DNA from: Candidatus Pacearchaeota archaeon
Lineage (GTDB): Archaea; Nanobdellota; Nanobdellia; Pacearchaeales; GW2011-AR1
Direction of reading: 5' to 3'
Assembly: GCA_002731115.1 (NCBI GenBank)
Contig: PBZO01000001.1
Coordinates: forward strand, 1 to 33,551
DNA: 33,551 nt
Below, one piece after another: positions 15,343-23,282 of the stretch. Under the pieces are notes generated by a model, which saw only the letters and a program-made list of their open reading frames with translations, had not been told where the DNA came from and ran no database searches. A program made the translations under genes and the position numbers. Positions within the stretch are counted from its first letter, which is position 1. The number at the start of each line of letters is the position of its first letter.

Positions 15343-15693
15343 CTACAAATCAATAATCCCTTCTTTTGTTAATGCTGCAAATCTTACCCCAACTGGCAAA
15401 TTAATCAATGCAGAAATCAATGCCATATGTTCCTTACCATCACCCGAAGCTAAACTTAATGCAACTTCTGTCCCTTTAATTTTTCCCTTTAGCTTTTTTA
15501 CAAATTCATCTCTTAAATCTTTTAGTTTCTTATCTAGATTAACTTTAATAAATTCTGTTTTTCTATCAGCTCTAAACTCTTTTGCAAAATCATCTCCTAA
15601 AAGAATTATATTATCCCATTCCCCATATTTTACTAATCCTGCAACTTGTGCCCATGTTCCTTTTCCAGTTGACAATAATGCAATTAATTCCAT
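15343..15693 (-). CDS. Uncharacterised small protein with Rossmann-like appearance
   Basis: 116 aa. It begins MELIALLSTGKGTWAQVAGL, has a central strand NIILLGDDF, and a C-terminal VALSLASGDGKEHMALISAL, then LPVGVRFAALTKEGI. Alternating strands and helices with Gly-rich turns after strands suggest a small Rossmann-type alpha/beta fold. The SGDGKEHMAL element loosely recalls the GGT-K-M motif of CARF-type ligand-binding domains, but this is a weak resemblance. A TTTTTAAAAA box around 15716-15724 is about 26 nt upstream of the ATG. Function unknown. It diverges from the uL1 operon. Confidence 0.65.
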   Translation of the reverse strand: MELIALLSTGKGTWAQVAGLVKYGEWDNIILLGDDFAKEFRADRKTEFIKVNLDKKLKDLRDEFVKKLKGKIKGTEVALSLASGDGKEHMALISALINLPVGVRFAALTKEGIIDL

Positions 15694-15742
15694 TTCTTAA
15701 AAAAAGAAGATTAGTTTTTAAAAATTGTTGTAGTAAGAAACT

Positions 15743-15750
15743 TTTATAAA
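15743..15750 (+). promoter_or_regulatory. TATA box of the uL1-uL10-L12 operon
   Basis: TTTATAAA preceded by an A-rich BRE-like AAGAAAC. At the usual 25-nt distance, transcription would start near 15771, which leaves a leader of about 64 nt before the uL1 ATG, unlike the leaderless genes around it. Confidence 0.65.
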
Positions 15751-15780
15751 CCTTAAGTCTCTAAAATTTTCACCGTAGAA

Positions 15781-15830
15781 CTACATCATTAAGAAATATT
15801 TTCTATATTCTTGATGCATAATGTAGGAGG
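15781..15830 (+). promoter_or_regulatory. Leader hairpin overlapping the uL1 Shine-Dalgarno (candidate L1 autoregulatory site)
   Basis: CTACAT (15781-15786) pairs with ATGTAG (15821-15826), and CATTAAGAA (15787-15795) pairs with TTCTTGATG (15808-15816) with one G-U. The two helices are contiguous on the 5' side but separated on the 3' side by an unpaired CATA (15817-15820), forming an asymmetric bulge. The Shine-Dalgarno GGAGG (15826-15830) abuts and shares its first G with the outer helix, 5 nt before the ATG. Ribosomal protein uL1 is known in bacteria and methanogens to repress its own mRNA through a two-helix site with an asymmetric loop that mimics 23S rRNA. That this hairpin is such a site is inference. 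Confidence 0.55.
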
Positions 15831-15835
15831 TAAAA

Positions 15836-16465
15836 ATGAATTTAAAAGAAGACCTAAAAAAAGCTTTAATTGAATTAAGAAAAGAAAAAGAAAGAAAATT
15901 TAATCAAACTCTAGATTTAATTGTAAATCTTCAGAAATTTGATTTAAAAAAAAATAATATAAATTTGTTTATAACTGTCCCTCACAAAATTAAAGATAAG
16001 AAAATTTGTGCATTTTTAGAAACAAAGAATAATAATATTGAGACAATAACAGGTAATGAATTTAAGAAATATAGTGAAAAAAAAGCGTTAAAAAATTTAG
16101 TTAAAAAATTTGATTTCTTTATTGCCCAAGCAAGTTTGATGCCAAAAGTAGCAACATCCTTTGGGAGAGTGCTCGGGCCTGCAGGAAAAATGCCTTCTCC
16201 TCAATTAGGGATTATTATGAATGTTAGTGATAAAACAATAAATGATCTAAAAGAAAAAATAAATAATACTCTTAAAATAAGGGTAAAAGAGGCTAGTATA
16301 AAATTACCAATTGGAAAACAAAATATGAAAGATGAAGAGTTAATTGAAAATATTCTTATTGTCTACAATACTATCTTAAAAGCACTATTAAAAGAAAAAG
16401 AAAACGTAAAAAATATAGAATTAAAATTCACTATGACTAAACCTCAAAAGATAAAGATAAGATGA
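15836..16465 (+). CDS. rpl1: Ribosomal protein uL1
   Basis: 209 aa. The diagnostic L1 motif LGPAGKMPSPQLGI (about 117-130) and the preceding ASLMPKVATSFGR are present, and the C-terminal half has the conserved KLPIGKQNMKDEELIENI. uL1 forms the mobile L1 stalk at the E site that moves deacylated tRNA. It is the first gene of the stalk operon, preceded by the strongest Shine-Dalgarno in the window and a hairpin leader. The ATGA overlap with uL10 suggests coupled translation. Confidence 0.95.
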   Translation: MNLKEDLKKALIELRKEKERKFNQTLDLIVNLQKFDLKKNNINLFITVPHKIKDKKICAFLETKNNNIETITGNEFKKYSEKKALKNLVKKFDFFIAQASLMPKVATSFGRVLGPAGKMPSPQLGIIMNVSDKTINDLKEKINNTLKIRVKEASIKLPIGKQNMKDEELIENILIVYNTILKALLKEKENVKNIELKFTMTKPQKIKIR

Positions 16466-17325
16466 AAACAAAAACAGTAGAACATATTCCTGAAAAAAAA
16501 ACAAAATTAGTTAAAGAATTAATTGATTTAATTAAGAATAAAAAAACAATATTGATTGCATCTATAAAAAATCTTCCTGCTTCTCAATTCCAAGAAATTG
16601 GAAAGAAATTAAGGGATAAGGCAATAATTAAATTTCCTAAAAAGAACTTAATATTTAGGTCAATTGATAATTCGGGTAATGAAGCAGTAAAAGAACTTAA
16701 AGAACAAATTAAAGATAGTATGGCAATTTTATTTTCAGACTTAGATAGTTTTGATTTAGCTTTAGAACTCGTAAAGAACAAGAATCCTGCAAAAGCAAAA
16801 GTGGGGCAAGTTGCACCATTAGATATTGAAGTAGAAGCAGGAATGACTGATTTAATCCCTGGACCGGCAATAAGTGAATTAGGGGCAGTTGGAGTTAAAA
16901 CAAAAGTAACAAATAGTAAATTAGAAATTATCAGTAATAAGATAATTGTGAAGGAAGGAGAAAAAATATCACAAGGTGTTGCAGATGTTATGGCTAAACT
17001 AGATATTAAACCATTTTCTATAGGGTTTATCCCTTTATCTGCATTTGATACTAAAGAAGGAAAATTATACCTAGATATTCAAATAAATAGGGAAGGAACA
17101 CTAGAAGAATTGAAATCTGCTTATGGAAAATCCTTGCCTTTTGCTGTGGGAATTGGATATATTTGTGAAGATACTATTAAATTATTAATTGGAAAAGCAG
17201 GAATGCATGAAAAAGCTTTGGAAAAAATTTTAGATAAAAAAGAAGAAAAAACTGAAGAGAAAAAAGAGGATATAAAATCAGAAGAGAATACTCAGGAAAA
17301 TAAAACTGGGGAGGAAACTAAATAA
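16462..17325 (+). CDS. rpl10: Ribosomal protein uL10 (P0), shortened stalk spine
   Basis: 287 aa. The N-terminal rRNA-binding domain and the archaeal insert (VGQVAPLDIEVEAGMTDLIPGP) are complete. After about residue 205 only two clear spine helices follow (GTLEELKSAYGKSLPFAVGI and EDTIKLLIGKAGMHEKALEK); then the protein ends in a Lys/Glu-rich tail. Typical archaeal P0 is about 330-340 aa, has at least three L12-dimer-binding helices, and ends with a GLxALFG motif, all visible in relatives; the final motif is missing here. It anchors L12 dimers and recruits translation GTPases. Confidence 0.92.
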   Translation: MKTKTVEHIPEKKTKLVKELIDLIKNKKTILIASIKNLPASQFQEIGKKLRDKAIIKFPKKNLIFRSIDNSGNEAVKELKEQIKDSMAILFSDLDSFDLALELVKNKNPAKAKVGQVAPLDIEVEAGMTDLIPGPAISELGAVGVKTKVTNSKLEIISNKIIVKEGEKISQGVADVMAKLDIKPFSIGFIPLSAFDTKEGKLYLDIQINREGTLEELKSAYGKSLPFAVGIGYICEDTIKLLIGKAGMHEKALEKILDKKEEKTEEKKEDIKSEENTQENKTGEETK

Positions 17326-17326
17326 A

Positions 17327-17623
17327 ATGGAACTAATATACAGTGCTTTATTACTTCATAAACTTGGAAAAGAAGTTAATGAAGAAAATGTGAAAAGTAT
17401 TGTTGTAGCTGCAGGTAGCAAAGTTGATGAATCGAAAATCAAATCTCTTGTTGCCAGTTTAAAAGGTGTTGATATAGCAAAAGAATTAGAAAATGCTAGT
17501 TTAGTTGCTGCTATGCCTACAAGCGGAAATGATTCTGGAAAGGCTCCAGAAAAGAAAGAAGAAAAACCTAAAGAAGAGAAAAAAGAAGCTACAGCAGAAG
17601 GGCTTAGTGCACTTTTTGGATAA
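17327..17623 (+). CDS. rpl12: Ribosomal protein P1 (archaeal L12)
   Basis: 98 aa. Begins MELIYSALLLHKLGKEVNEEN, the dimerisation helices of archaeal P1; then an Ala/Gly/Pro linker, a Lys/Glu-rich hinge and the C-terminal EGLSALFG that contacts elongation factors. This motif is kept here although uL10 has lost its copy. Starts 1 nt after the uL10 stop. Multiple dimers form the flexible GTPase-activating stalk. Followed by a T-rich stretch and the separate promoter of the helicase gene. Confidence 0.95.
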   Translation: MELIYSALLLHKLGKEVNEENVKSIVVAAGSKVDESKIKSLVASLKGVDIAKELENASLVAAMPTSGNDSGKAPEKKEEKPKEEKKEATAEGLSALFG

Positions 17624-17714
17624 TTATTTTTGTAAAGTGTGCTAGTCCTAAATCTTTTCTAGATGGAACTTTCGATAATTTTATAACCCCCCTATTTCTT
17701 CAAACTTAACAAAG

Positions 17715-19637
17715 ATGTGGAACTTATATCAAAATGGTAAATTTCTAGAACCTTTAACTTTTTCTAATGGAAAAACTCAAGAAGATATTGTAAAAGAAGT
17801 TTTAGATGCAATAAAAGGGGGGAATAAAGTTATTTTTATTCATGGAGTATGTGGGACTGGAAAATCAACAATTGCACTAAATATAGCAAGGAAATTGGGA
17901 AAAGCATCAATTATTGTCCCTGGAAAAAATCTCCAAGCACAATACAAAAAAGATTATGAAGAAGATAAATATCTATTAAAGGATAATAAGGAAAAATTAA
18001 AGATAAGTGTTATTACTGGGCGAAATAATCATAAATGTAACTTTTTAGAAGATAATAAAAATGCTATTCCGAAAATAAAAAAAGAAGTAAACTCAAAATT
18101 AAACGACATTTTTGAAAATAAAAGAGAAGAAATTAAGAAACTAATTAGGGATGATTTATCTGCAGATAATTATAATATCCCATGTAAAATAGAGATAAAA
18201 GAGAAAAATATAAGGAAAATTAAGGAATATCTAAGGCAAAATAAGAATATTAAGATAAATAATTTTAATACAATAAATGACGTTAAAAGAATGTCTATTG
18301 CTCCAGTATGTCCTTATTGGTGTCCAGTCATTCCTGAAGAATATGAGATAAAAAGTTTTGAAAACTCAAAAAAGAGAAAATATACTGGACTAGATAATAC
18401 CAAATTTATTTTTTATGAAAGAAGATTAGGATGTAAATTCTATGAACAATTTAATTCATTTATTGATTCAGATGTAATCGTTTTTAATGCTTTAAAATAT
18501 AAATTAGAATCTGCAATGAACAGAAAACCCCTAACAGAAGTGGAGATAATAGACGAATGTGATGAATTTTTAGATAGTTTTTCTAATCAAAAAAAGATAA
18601 ATATTGACAGACTCCAAAATTCCTTAATTCAATTAACTGGATTAAATGAAAAAATAACTAGTAGATTACATGAGATTATTAAGGAAATAAAAAGAGATAA
18701 AGAAATACAGGAAGCAATTTACTCTAATAACATCATTCTTTTAAAAGAAACAAAAATTTATGATTTAATGAAAGTATTTCTAGATTCTTTAGAATTTTTT
18801 AAGGAGATAGATGAAGAAAGTTATCTATATGAAATAAAAGAGAGTACGAGAATGTTTGAAGATTTTTTAGATGAAACTTATTTAACTTTTAATAAAAGAG
18901 ATTCTCAAATTATAGTCAGTCTTGTTACAACAAATCTTGCAAAGAAGTTTAAAGAGATTATTGATAAAAATAAGATAATTGTTTTAATGTCAGGAACCCT
19001 TCATTCTCCAACTGTCTTAAAAGATATTTTTGGATTAGATGAATTTAAGATAATAAATGCTGAAACACAACAACAAGGAGAGATAGAGATTAAGAAAACC
19101 GGAATGGAAATGGATTGCAAATACGAGAATATCTCAAACGGGAAAATTACTAGGAAAAATTATCTAAGAACTTTAAGTAAATGTGTTGAAATAGCAGAAA
19201 AACCAGTATTAGTTCATGTAAATAGTTTTAATGATTTACCAACTTGTGAGGAGCTTAAAGAATTTGATATTGATGACTTAATTAGTAGGGAAAAGATAAT
19301 TGAACTTCAGGAAAATGATAAAACAGGAGAATTAATTGAAAAATTCAAAAAAGGGAAAACAAGTGTACTTTTCTCAACCAGGTGTGCAAGAGGTATTGAT
19401 TTTCCTGGAGAAGAATGCAATAGTATTATCTTTACAAAATATCCAAATCCTAATGTACAGGATTCTTTTTGGAAAATATTAAAAAAAACAAAACCAGAGA
19501 ATTACTGGAGTTTTTATAAGGATAAAGCAAGAAGAGAATTATTACAAAAAATTTATAGGGGATTGAGATTTAAAGAAGACCATATTTATCTTTTAAGTCC
19601 GGATATTAGAGTTTTAGATGCTTTTGGAAAAAGATAA
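17715..19637 (+). CDS. XPD/DinG-like superfamily 2 DNA helicase with Fe-S cysteines
   Basis: 640 aa. Walker A is at 43-52 (HGVCGTGKST, K50), Walker B is IIDECDEF at about 278-285 with DECD where XPD has DEAH, motif III is VLMSGTLHSP, and motif VI lies in QKIYRGLRF. Four cysteines, C108, C199, C203 and C240, lie between Walker A and B where XPD and DinG hold a [4Fe-4S] cluster; C157 is extra. The wide spacing is closer to DinG than to XPD. The family unwinds DNA 5' to 3' in repair. A TATA-like TTTTATAAC (17679-17687) lies 32 nt upstream. The stop is 2 nt from the convergent tRNA-Ser. Exact role unknown. Confidence 0.8.
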   Translation: MWNLYQNGKFLEPLTFSNGKTQEDIVKEVLDAIKGGNKVIFIHGVCGTGKSTIALNIARKLGKASIIVPGKNLQAQYKKDYEEDKYLLKDNKEKLKISVITGRNNHKCNFLEDNKNAIPKIKKEVNSKLNDIFENKREEIKKLIRDDLSADNYNIPCKIEIKEKNIRKIKEYLRQNKNIKINNFNTINDVKRMSIAPVCPYWCPVIPEEYEIKSFENSKKRKYTGLDNTKFIFYERRLGCKFYEQFNSFIDSDVIVFNALKYKLESAMNRKPLTEVEIIDECDEFLDSFSNQKKINIDRLQNSLIQLTGLNEKITSRLHEIIKEIKRDKEIQEAIYSNNIILLKETKIYDLMKVFLDSLEFFKEIDEESYLYEIKESTRMFEDFLDETYLTFNKRDSQIIVSLVTTNLAKKFKEIIDKNKIIVLMSGTLHSPTVLKDIFGLDEFKIINAETQQQGEIEIKKTGMEMDCKYENISNGKITRKNYLRTLSKCVEIAEKPVLVHVNSFNDLPTCEELKEFDIDDLISREKIIELQENDKTGELIEKFKKGKTSVLFSTRCARGIDFPGEECNSIIFTKYPNPNVQDSFWKILKKTKPENYWSFYKDKARRELLQKIYRGLRFKEDHIYLLSPDIRVLDAFGKR

Positions 19638-19639
19638 TA

Positions 19640-19720
19640 CGCCCCCACCCCGAATCGAACGGGGATGCCCCGAAGGACCCGGATCTCAAGTCCGGTGCAA
19701 TACCATTATGCGATGGAGGC
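19640..19720 (-). tRNA. tRNA-Ser (anticodon UGA)
   Basis: On the minus strand the 81 nt fold as a class II tRNA. The acceptor GCCTCCA pairs with TGGGGGC (one G-U), the anticodon stem CCGGA pairs with TCCGG around CTTGAGA (anticodon TGA), a 14-nt variable arm follows, and the T stem CCCCG pairs with CGGGG around TTCGATT. The discriminator is G, as expected for Ser. No intron and no encoded CCA. Its 3' end is 2 nt from the helicase stop codon. Confidence 0.95.
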
Positions 19721-19756
19721 TTAGTTTCTAAAATAATTAATAGATTTTAAAACTTA

Positions 19757-20029
19757 CTATAATCCAAGAATTCTTTTCCAAAGAGGCTTTTTTATTGATA
19801 TGGGATTATCATTCTCATCAATAATTTGATATTTTATTACTGGTTTTTCCTTAAGTACAGGGACTTTTTCTGCAAGTTCCTTATTTGCCTGCTCTAATGA
19901 TCTTAAAACATCTGTTCTTGAATATCCTTGATCAATTAATGCCCATTTAAGAGATTCTTCAGTATAATTTTTTTTTAGATTTTTCTTCAAATATTCTACA
20001 AGTTTTTTTCTATAATTGCTTTCCCTCAT
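19757..20029 (-). CDS. Small helical protein of unknown function
   Basis: 90 aa. The first ~50 residues are predicted as three helices (KKLVEYLKKNLKK, EESLKWALIDQGY, RTDVLRSLEQANKELAEK), reminiscent of a UBA-like or small DNA/protein-binding bundle, followed by a linker (VPVLKEKPVIKYQIIDE) and a C-terminal amphipathic segment PLWKRILGL. I do not recognise a named family. It sits 39 nt downstream of the AMP phosphorylase gene on the same strand and just upstream of tRNA-Ser. Function unknown. Confidence 0.65.
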   Translation of the reverse strand: MRESNYRKKLVEYLKKNLKKNYTEESLKWALIDQGYSRTDVLRSLEQANKELAEKVPVLKEKPVIKYQIIDENDNPISIKKPLWKRILGL

Positions 20030-20068
20030 AAAATAATTATATAATGGGGGTTTAAAAAATTAGTTGTG

Positions 20069-21322
20069 TTATTTTATCTTTATTGGTTTTTCTTTATTAT
20101 AAAACTTAATAGCTTCCTTTAATCTAAATTTTGATTCTGAATAGATTGTTAATATTTTTTCTCTCTTTTTAATCTTATCCCCCACATGAAAATAAAGATA
20201 AATTCCCGAAGATTTATCTAATGGAGAACCGGCCATTCTTACTAAAGAATTTATTTTTTTATTATCTATTTCAATGATTTTCCCTGATTTTTTAGATAAA
20301 ATATCATATTTCAATCTTGCAAGTTTAATTTTCTTAAAAGATCCGTTTTGTGCTTTAATTATTTGCCTAAATTTGTCATATGCTTTTCCAGAATAAAGAA
20401 TTTTCTCTGCCAAATCCAATCCATTTTCTGCTTTTTTGGTTAATTCAAAAAGTTTTCCTGCTATAAATAAAGATTTCTTTTCTAAATCTCTTGGTCCTTG
20501 TTTTTCAGGATCTAAAATATTAATTACATCGGTTAATTCTAATGAAGGTCCAATTCCATTACCTATTGGTTCTTTTCCATCAGTTAAAATAACTCTTAAT
20601 TTTCTCTTAAAATACCTCCCAAGATATTCAAATTTTTTCTTTAATTTTAATGCTTTTAATTTGGTTACTTTTGCACTTTTTCCATAAGGAATATCAATTA
20701 ATATATATTTACTTCCAACAGCAAGTTTTTTTGACATTATTGAAGCTAATAATTGGGCTTCAGGGTCTATTTTCAAAATTTTCTCAACTTTAATTATTTT
20801 TGAATCCGCGGGAACTAAGCCTAAAGCTCCTCCCCAAACCATGCATGCATTTGTTTTTTTTATTATCTTTCTTAATTCACTTGCTGGGAAATTTACTTTT
20901 GCAATTGTTTCGATAACATCTGCTGTTCCTGCTGCACTTGTTATTGCACGTGATGAAGTTTTTGGCATTATTAATCCTGCTGCAGCACAAATTGAAACAA
21001 CAATTGGAGTTGTTCTGTTTCCTGCAATTCCTCCTATTGAATGTTTGTCAACTATGAGTTTATTCTCTAATTTAAGTTTATCTCCAGAGTTTAATATTGC
21101 TTTTGTTAAATAAATCGTCTCCTTCATATTCATCCCATATTTATACATTGCTAGAACAAAAAGAGAAATCTCTGCTTCAGGTAAGGAATTATTTACAATA
21201 TCCTTGATTATCTCATTTATCTCTTTTTCAGATAATCGTTTTTTATCTAACTTTCTTTCAATAAAAATAAAACTCTTTGATTTTGATTCGGAACTTGCCT
21301 CTCTTTTAATTTTTAGATTCAT
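20069..21322 (-). CDS. deoA: AMP phosphorylase / thymidine phosphorylase family, no N-terminal domain
   Basis: 417 aa. Glycosyltransferase family 3 motifs include DKHSIGG (92-98), GNRTTP, and SSRAITSAAGTAD (123-135); the C-terminal barrel-sandwich is intact (about 340-417). Archaeal AMP phosphorylase converts AMP and phosphate to adenine and ribose-1,5-bisphosphate for the type III RuBisCO pathway. It usually has about 85 extra N-terminal residues used for multimer assembly; they are absent and a stop codon lies two codons upstream of the ATG. Nucleoside versus nucleotide use cannot be decided from the sequence. The pathway partners (R15P isomerase, RuBisCO) are not in this window. Confidence 0.87.
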   Translation of the reverse strand: MNLKIKREASSESKSKSFIFIERKLDKKRLSEKEINEIIKDIVNNSLPEAEISLFVLAMYKYGMNMKETIYLTKAILNSGDKLKLENKLIVDKHSIGGIAGNRTTPIVVSICAAAGLIMPKTSSRAITSAAGTADVIETIAKVNFPASELRKIIKKTNACMVWGGALGLVPADSKIIKVEKILKIDPEAQLLASIMSKKLAVGSKYILIDIPYGKSAKVTKLKALKLKKKFEYLGRYFKRKLRVILTDGKEPIGNGIGPSLELTDVINILDPEKQGPRDLEKKSLFIAGKLFELTKKAENGLDLAEKILYSGKAYDKFRQIIKAQNGSFKKIKLARLKYDILSKKSGKIIEIDNKKINSLVRMAGSPLDKSSGIYLYFHVGDKIKKREKILTIYSESKFRLKEAIKFYNKEKPIKIK

Positions 21323-21381
21323 TCTTTAATTACCTTTCTTTAAATCTGAAAAGAAAAATGATTATTCATATTTAAATAGTT

Positions 21382-22416
21382 CTATTCATGTAAAACAGTA
21401 AGAATTCCTGAAGTTTTCTTTAGTCTATAAATCTCAAGAATTATAAGAACATAAGCAATTATTAAAGGCCCTATAATAAATCCCAAAATACCAAATAAAA
21501 ATAATCCTCCGATCATTCCTATAAGAACTAACAATGGATGCATACGGGTCTTCTTAGATACAAATGCTGGCCTAATTACATTATCAATAACATTGGAGGT
21601 TATTCCAAACATAGTAATTCCTATAGCAGAAAATGTACTCCCCTTAATAAAAAGATAAATTACAATTGGAAGCCAAACAATTGTTGTCCCTATAATTGGA
21701 AAAATTCCAGCTAAAGAAGCTAAAAGTGTAAGAAATAAAGCATTAGGAATATTAAAAATAAATAATCCCGATCCAACAATAAGTCCTTGAATCATCCCAA
21801 TAATTACCTGTCCATAAATAACTGAAGAAGTAATTCCTTTTGAAGATTCAAATAATTTCTTCTCAATATCTTTTGAAAAGGGTAATATACTTTGTAGATA
21901 GGATACAATTATGTCCTTATCTCTTAAGACAAAGAAAAAAGTAAAAAATGTAACAATTAATTGTAAAAATATAGTTGGAAAATTAAGTATTAATTGTGAG
22001 AGAAGATTTACTAAAGAATTAGTCATCTTGGTTACAAATGAATAAAGAACAGAACCAATCTCTGCTGAAAACTCCTCTGATGCAAATAAAGAAGGAAAAA
22101 TATTTTTAAGAGGTGTCACAAAATCCATTTGTTGTGAAGCTAAATAAACTTCAAAAGATTGTTCTATGAAAATAGGTGTAAAAAACCACAAAGGCAAAAA
22201 TATTAATAAAATCAATAATACACAAATTAATCCTGCTGATAAATTTTGTAATTTAGTAATTTTAAATATCCAATTATATACTTGATTAAATATAAATGCT
22301 AAAATAATCCCAACTATTATTGATAGTAATATTGGTTTTAATAAAAAGAAAGACAAAACTATAAGAACACCTAAAATAATTGTAGTCACAATTTTATTGA
22401 AATAATCTTTGTCCAT
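21382..22416 (-). CDS. AI-2E family transporter-like membrane protein
   Basis: 344 aa, with about seven to eight hydrophobic segments. The family (PF01594, named for AI-2 exporter, but also Na+/H+ antiporters) is recognised by the N-terminal paired helices (ILLSIIVGIILAFIFNQVY), the long charged middle, and the C-terminal GLFIFNIPNALFLTLLASLAGI followed by PIIGTTIVWLP and RMHPLLVLIGMIGGLFLFGI. Substrate unknown. A TATA-like TTTATAAA at 22441-22448 lies 29 nt upstream, between this gene and the divergent hypothetical. Confidence 0.9.
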   Translation of the reverse strand: MDKDYFNKIVTTIILGVLIVLSFFLLKPILLSIIVGIILAFIFNQVYNWIFKITKLQNLSAGLICVLLILLIFLPLWFFTPIFIEQSFEVYLASQQMDFVTPLKNIFPSLFASEEFSAEIGSVLYSFVTKMTNSLVNLLSQLILNFPTIFLQLIVTFFTFFFVLRDKDIIVSYLQSILPFSKDIEKKLFESSKGITSSVIYGQVIIGMIQGLIVGSGLFIFNIPNALFLTLLASLAGIFPIIGTTIVWLPIVIYLFIKGSTFSAIGITMFGITSNVIDNVIRPAFVSKKTRMHPLLVLIGMIGGLFLFGILGFIIGPLIIAYVLIILEIYRLKKTSGILTVLHE

Positions 22417-22496
22417 CTTGATTTAAATAACCCAACCAAATTTATAAAGTTTTGTGAATAGGAAAAGTTTAAAAGTAAATTTCAATAAAGAGTTTT

Positions 22497-23195
22497 ATGA
22501 ATTTTATGAAAAGACTTTTTAATGGAGAGAGTGGTGTGGATATTCATCAACAATTTATTAGATTCGGTAAGGGGGATTACAAAGGAAGATTTCTTCTGAA
22601 CTTATGGAAAACAAAGAAAATTAAAGTTAAAACAAGTTTTGAATTTGCTAATGATTTAATCCGGTTGTGTTCCGGATTTGGAGATTGTAAAGCTTCAGGA
22701 ATAATTTTAAGTAAAAGAAATATTTCTGATACGATGTCAAGAAATAATATAGAAGGTAACTCCGAAACAAAAAAAGGAGGTTTATACTATCGAAATAATA
22801 TTCCTAGTCAGAAATTGAAAAAAGAGCAATTAGTTGAATTAGAAAAAGAATCTTATTTTGTTTTGTTAGATCTAGAGGGAGATAGTTTTAAATTAAAAAT
22901 AAAGAAAAAACTTCCAAAACCAGGTAAAAGTGAAAAAAAGATAGATGATAAATTTTGTGTGCTAGAAATAGAGAATAAATTTTATTCAGAAATTAAGGAA
23001 GATCTTTTTTGGGATATGCCTGAATCTAAAAAGATTAACATAAAGCATGAAGTCATTATTAATGAAATTTTAATGCCCGAAGGAGAAAAAGATTTTGCCA
23101 AAATTAGAGAAATGGCTAAACGAAAAGGTAAAATAATAAGAGAGGCTGAAATTGATGGAAAAAAGATTATAAAAGAGATAGAGTTTGAAGTCTGA
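22497..23195 (+). CDS. Hypothetical soluble protein
   Basis: 232 aa. No signal peptide or membrane span. The N-terminus (MNFMKRLFNGESGVDIHQQF, then a Lys-rich stretch) leads to strands rich in Lys and Ile; a PKPGKSEKKIDDK linker sits near 140-155, and the C-terminus reads KGKIIREAEIDGKKIIKEIEF. One SGFGDCKASG loop contains Cys. I do not recognise a family. A TTTAAAAG box (22468-22475) lies 25 nt before the ATG. The uL3 promoter follows shortly after its stop. Function unknown. Confidence 0.65.
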   Translation: MNFMKRLFNGESGVDIHQQFIRFGKGDYKGRFLLNLWKTKKIKVKTSFEFANDLIRLCSGFGDCKASGIILSKRNISDTMSRNNIEGNSETKKGGLYYRNNIPSQKLKKEQLVELEKESYFVLLDLEGDSFKLKIKKKLPKPGKSEKKIDDKFCVLEIENKFYSEIKEDLFWDMPESKKINIKHEVIINEILMPEGEKDFAKIREMAKRKGKIIREAEIDGKKIIKEIEFEV

Positions 23196-23212
23196 AAAAC
23201 CCTCTCAAAACC

Positions 23213-23220
23213 TTTAAAAA
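23213..23220 (+). promoter_or_regulatory. TATA-like box of the uL3-uS5 ribosomal operon
   Basis: TTTAAAAA, which would place transcription start near 23242 and leave a leader of about 40 nt before uL3. This and the uL1 operon are the only clear non-leaderless genes here. The leader contains an AGGG (23247-23250) and an upstream ATG at 23258. Confidence 0.5.
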
Positions 23221-23282
23221 GCCTTATTTTCTTTCTATTTTATTCCAGGGATTTAAAATGTTATCCGCAAAATTACTAATAA

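Noticed and set aside
15775-15784. GTAGAACTAC palindrome in the uL1 leader as a separate hairpin
   Set aside because: The loop would be only two bases; its second half is better used in the outer helix of the larger hairpin.
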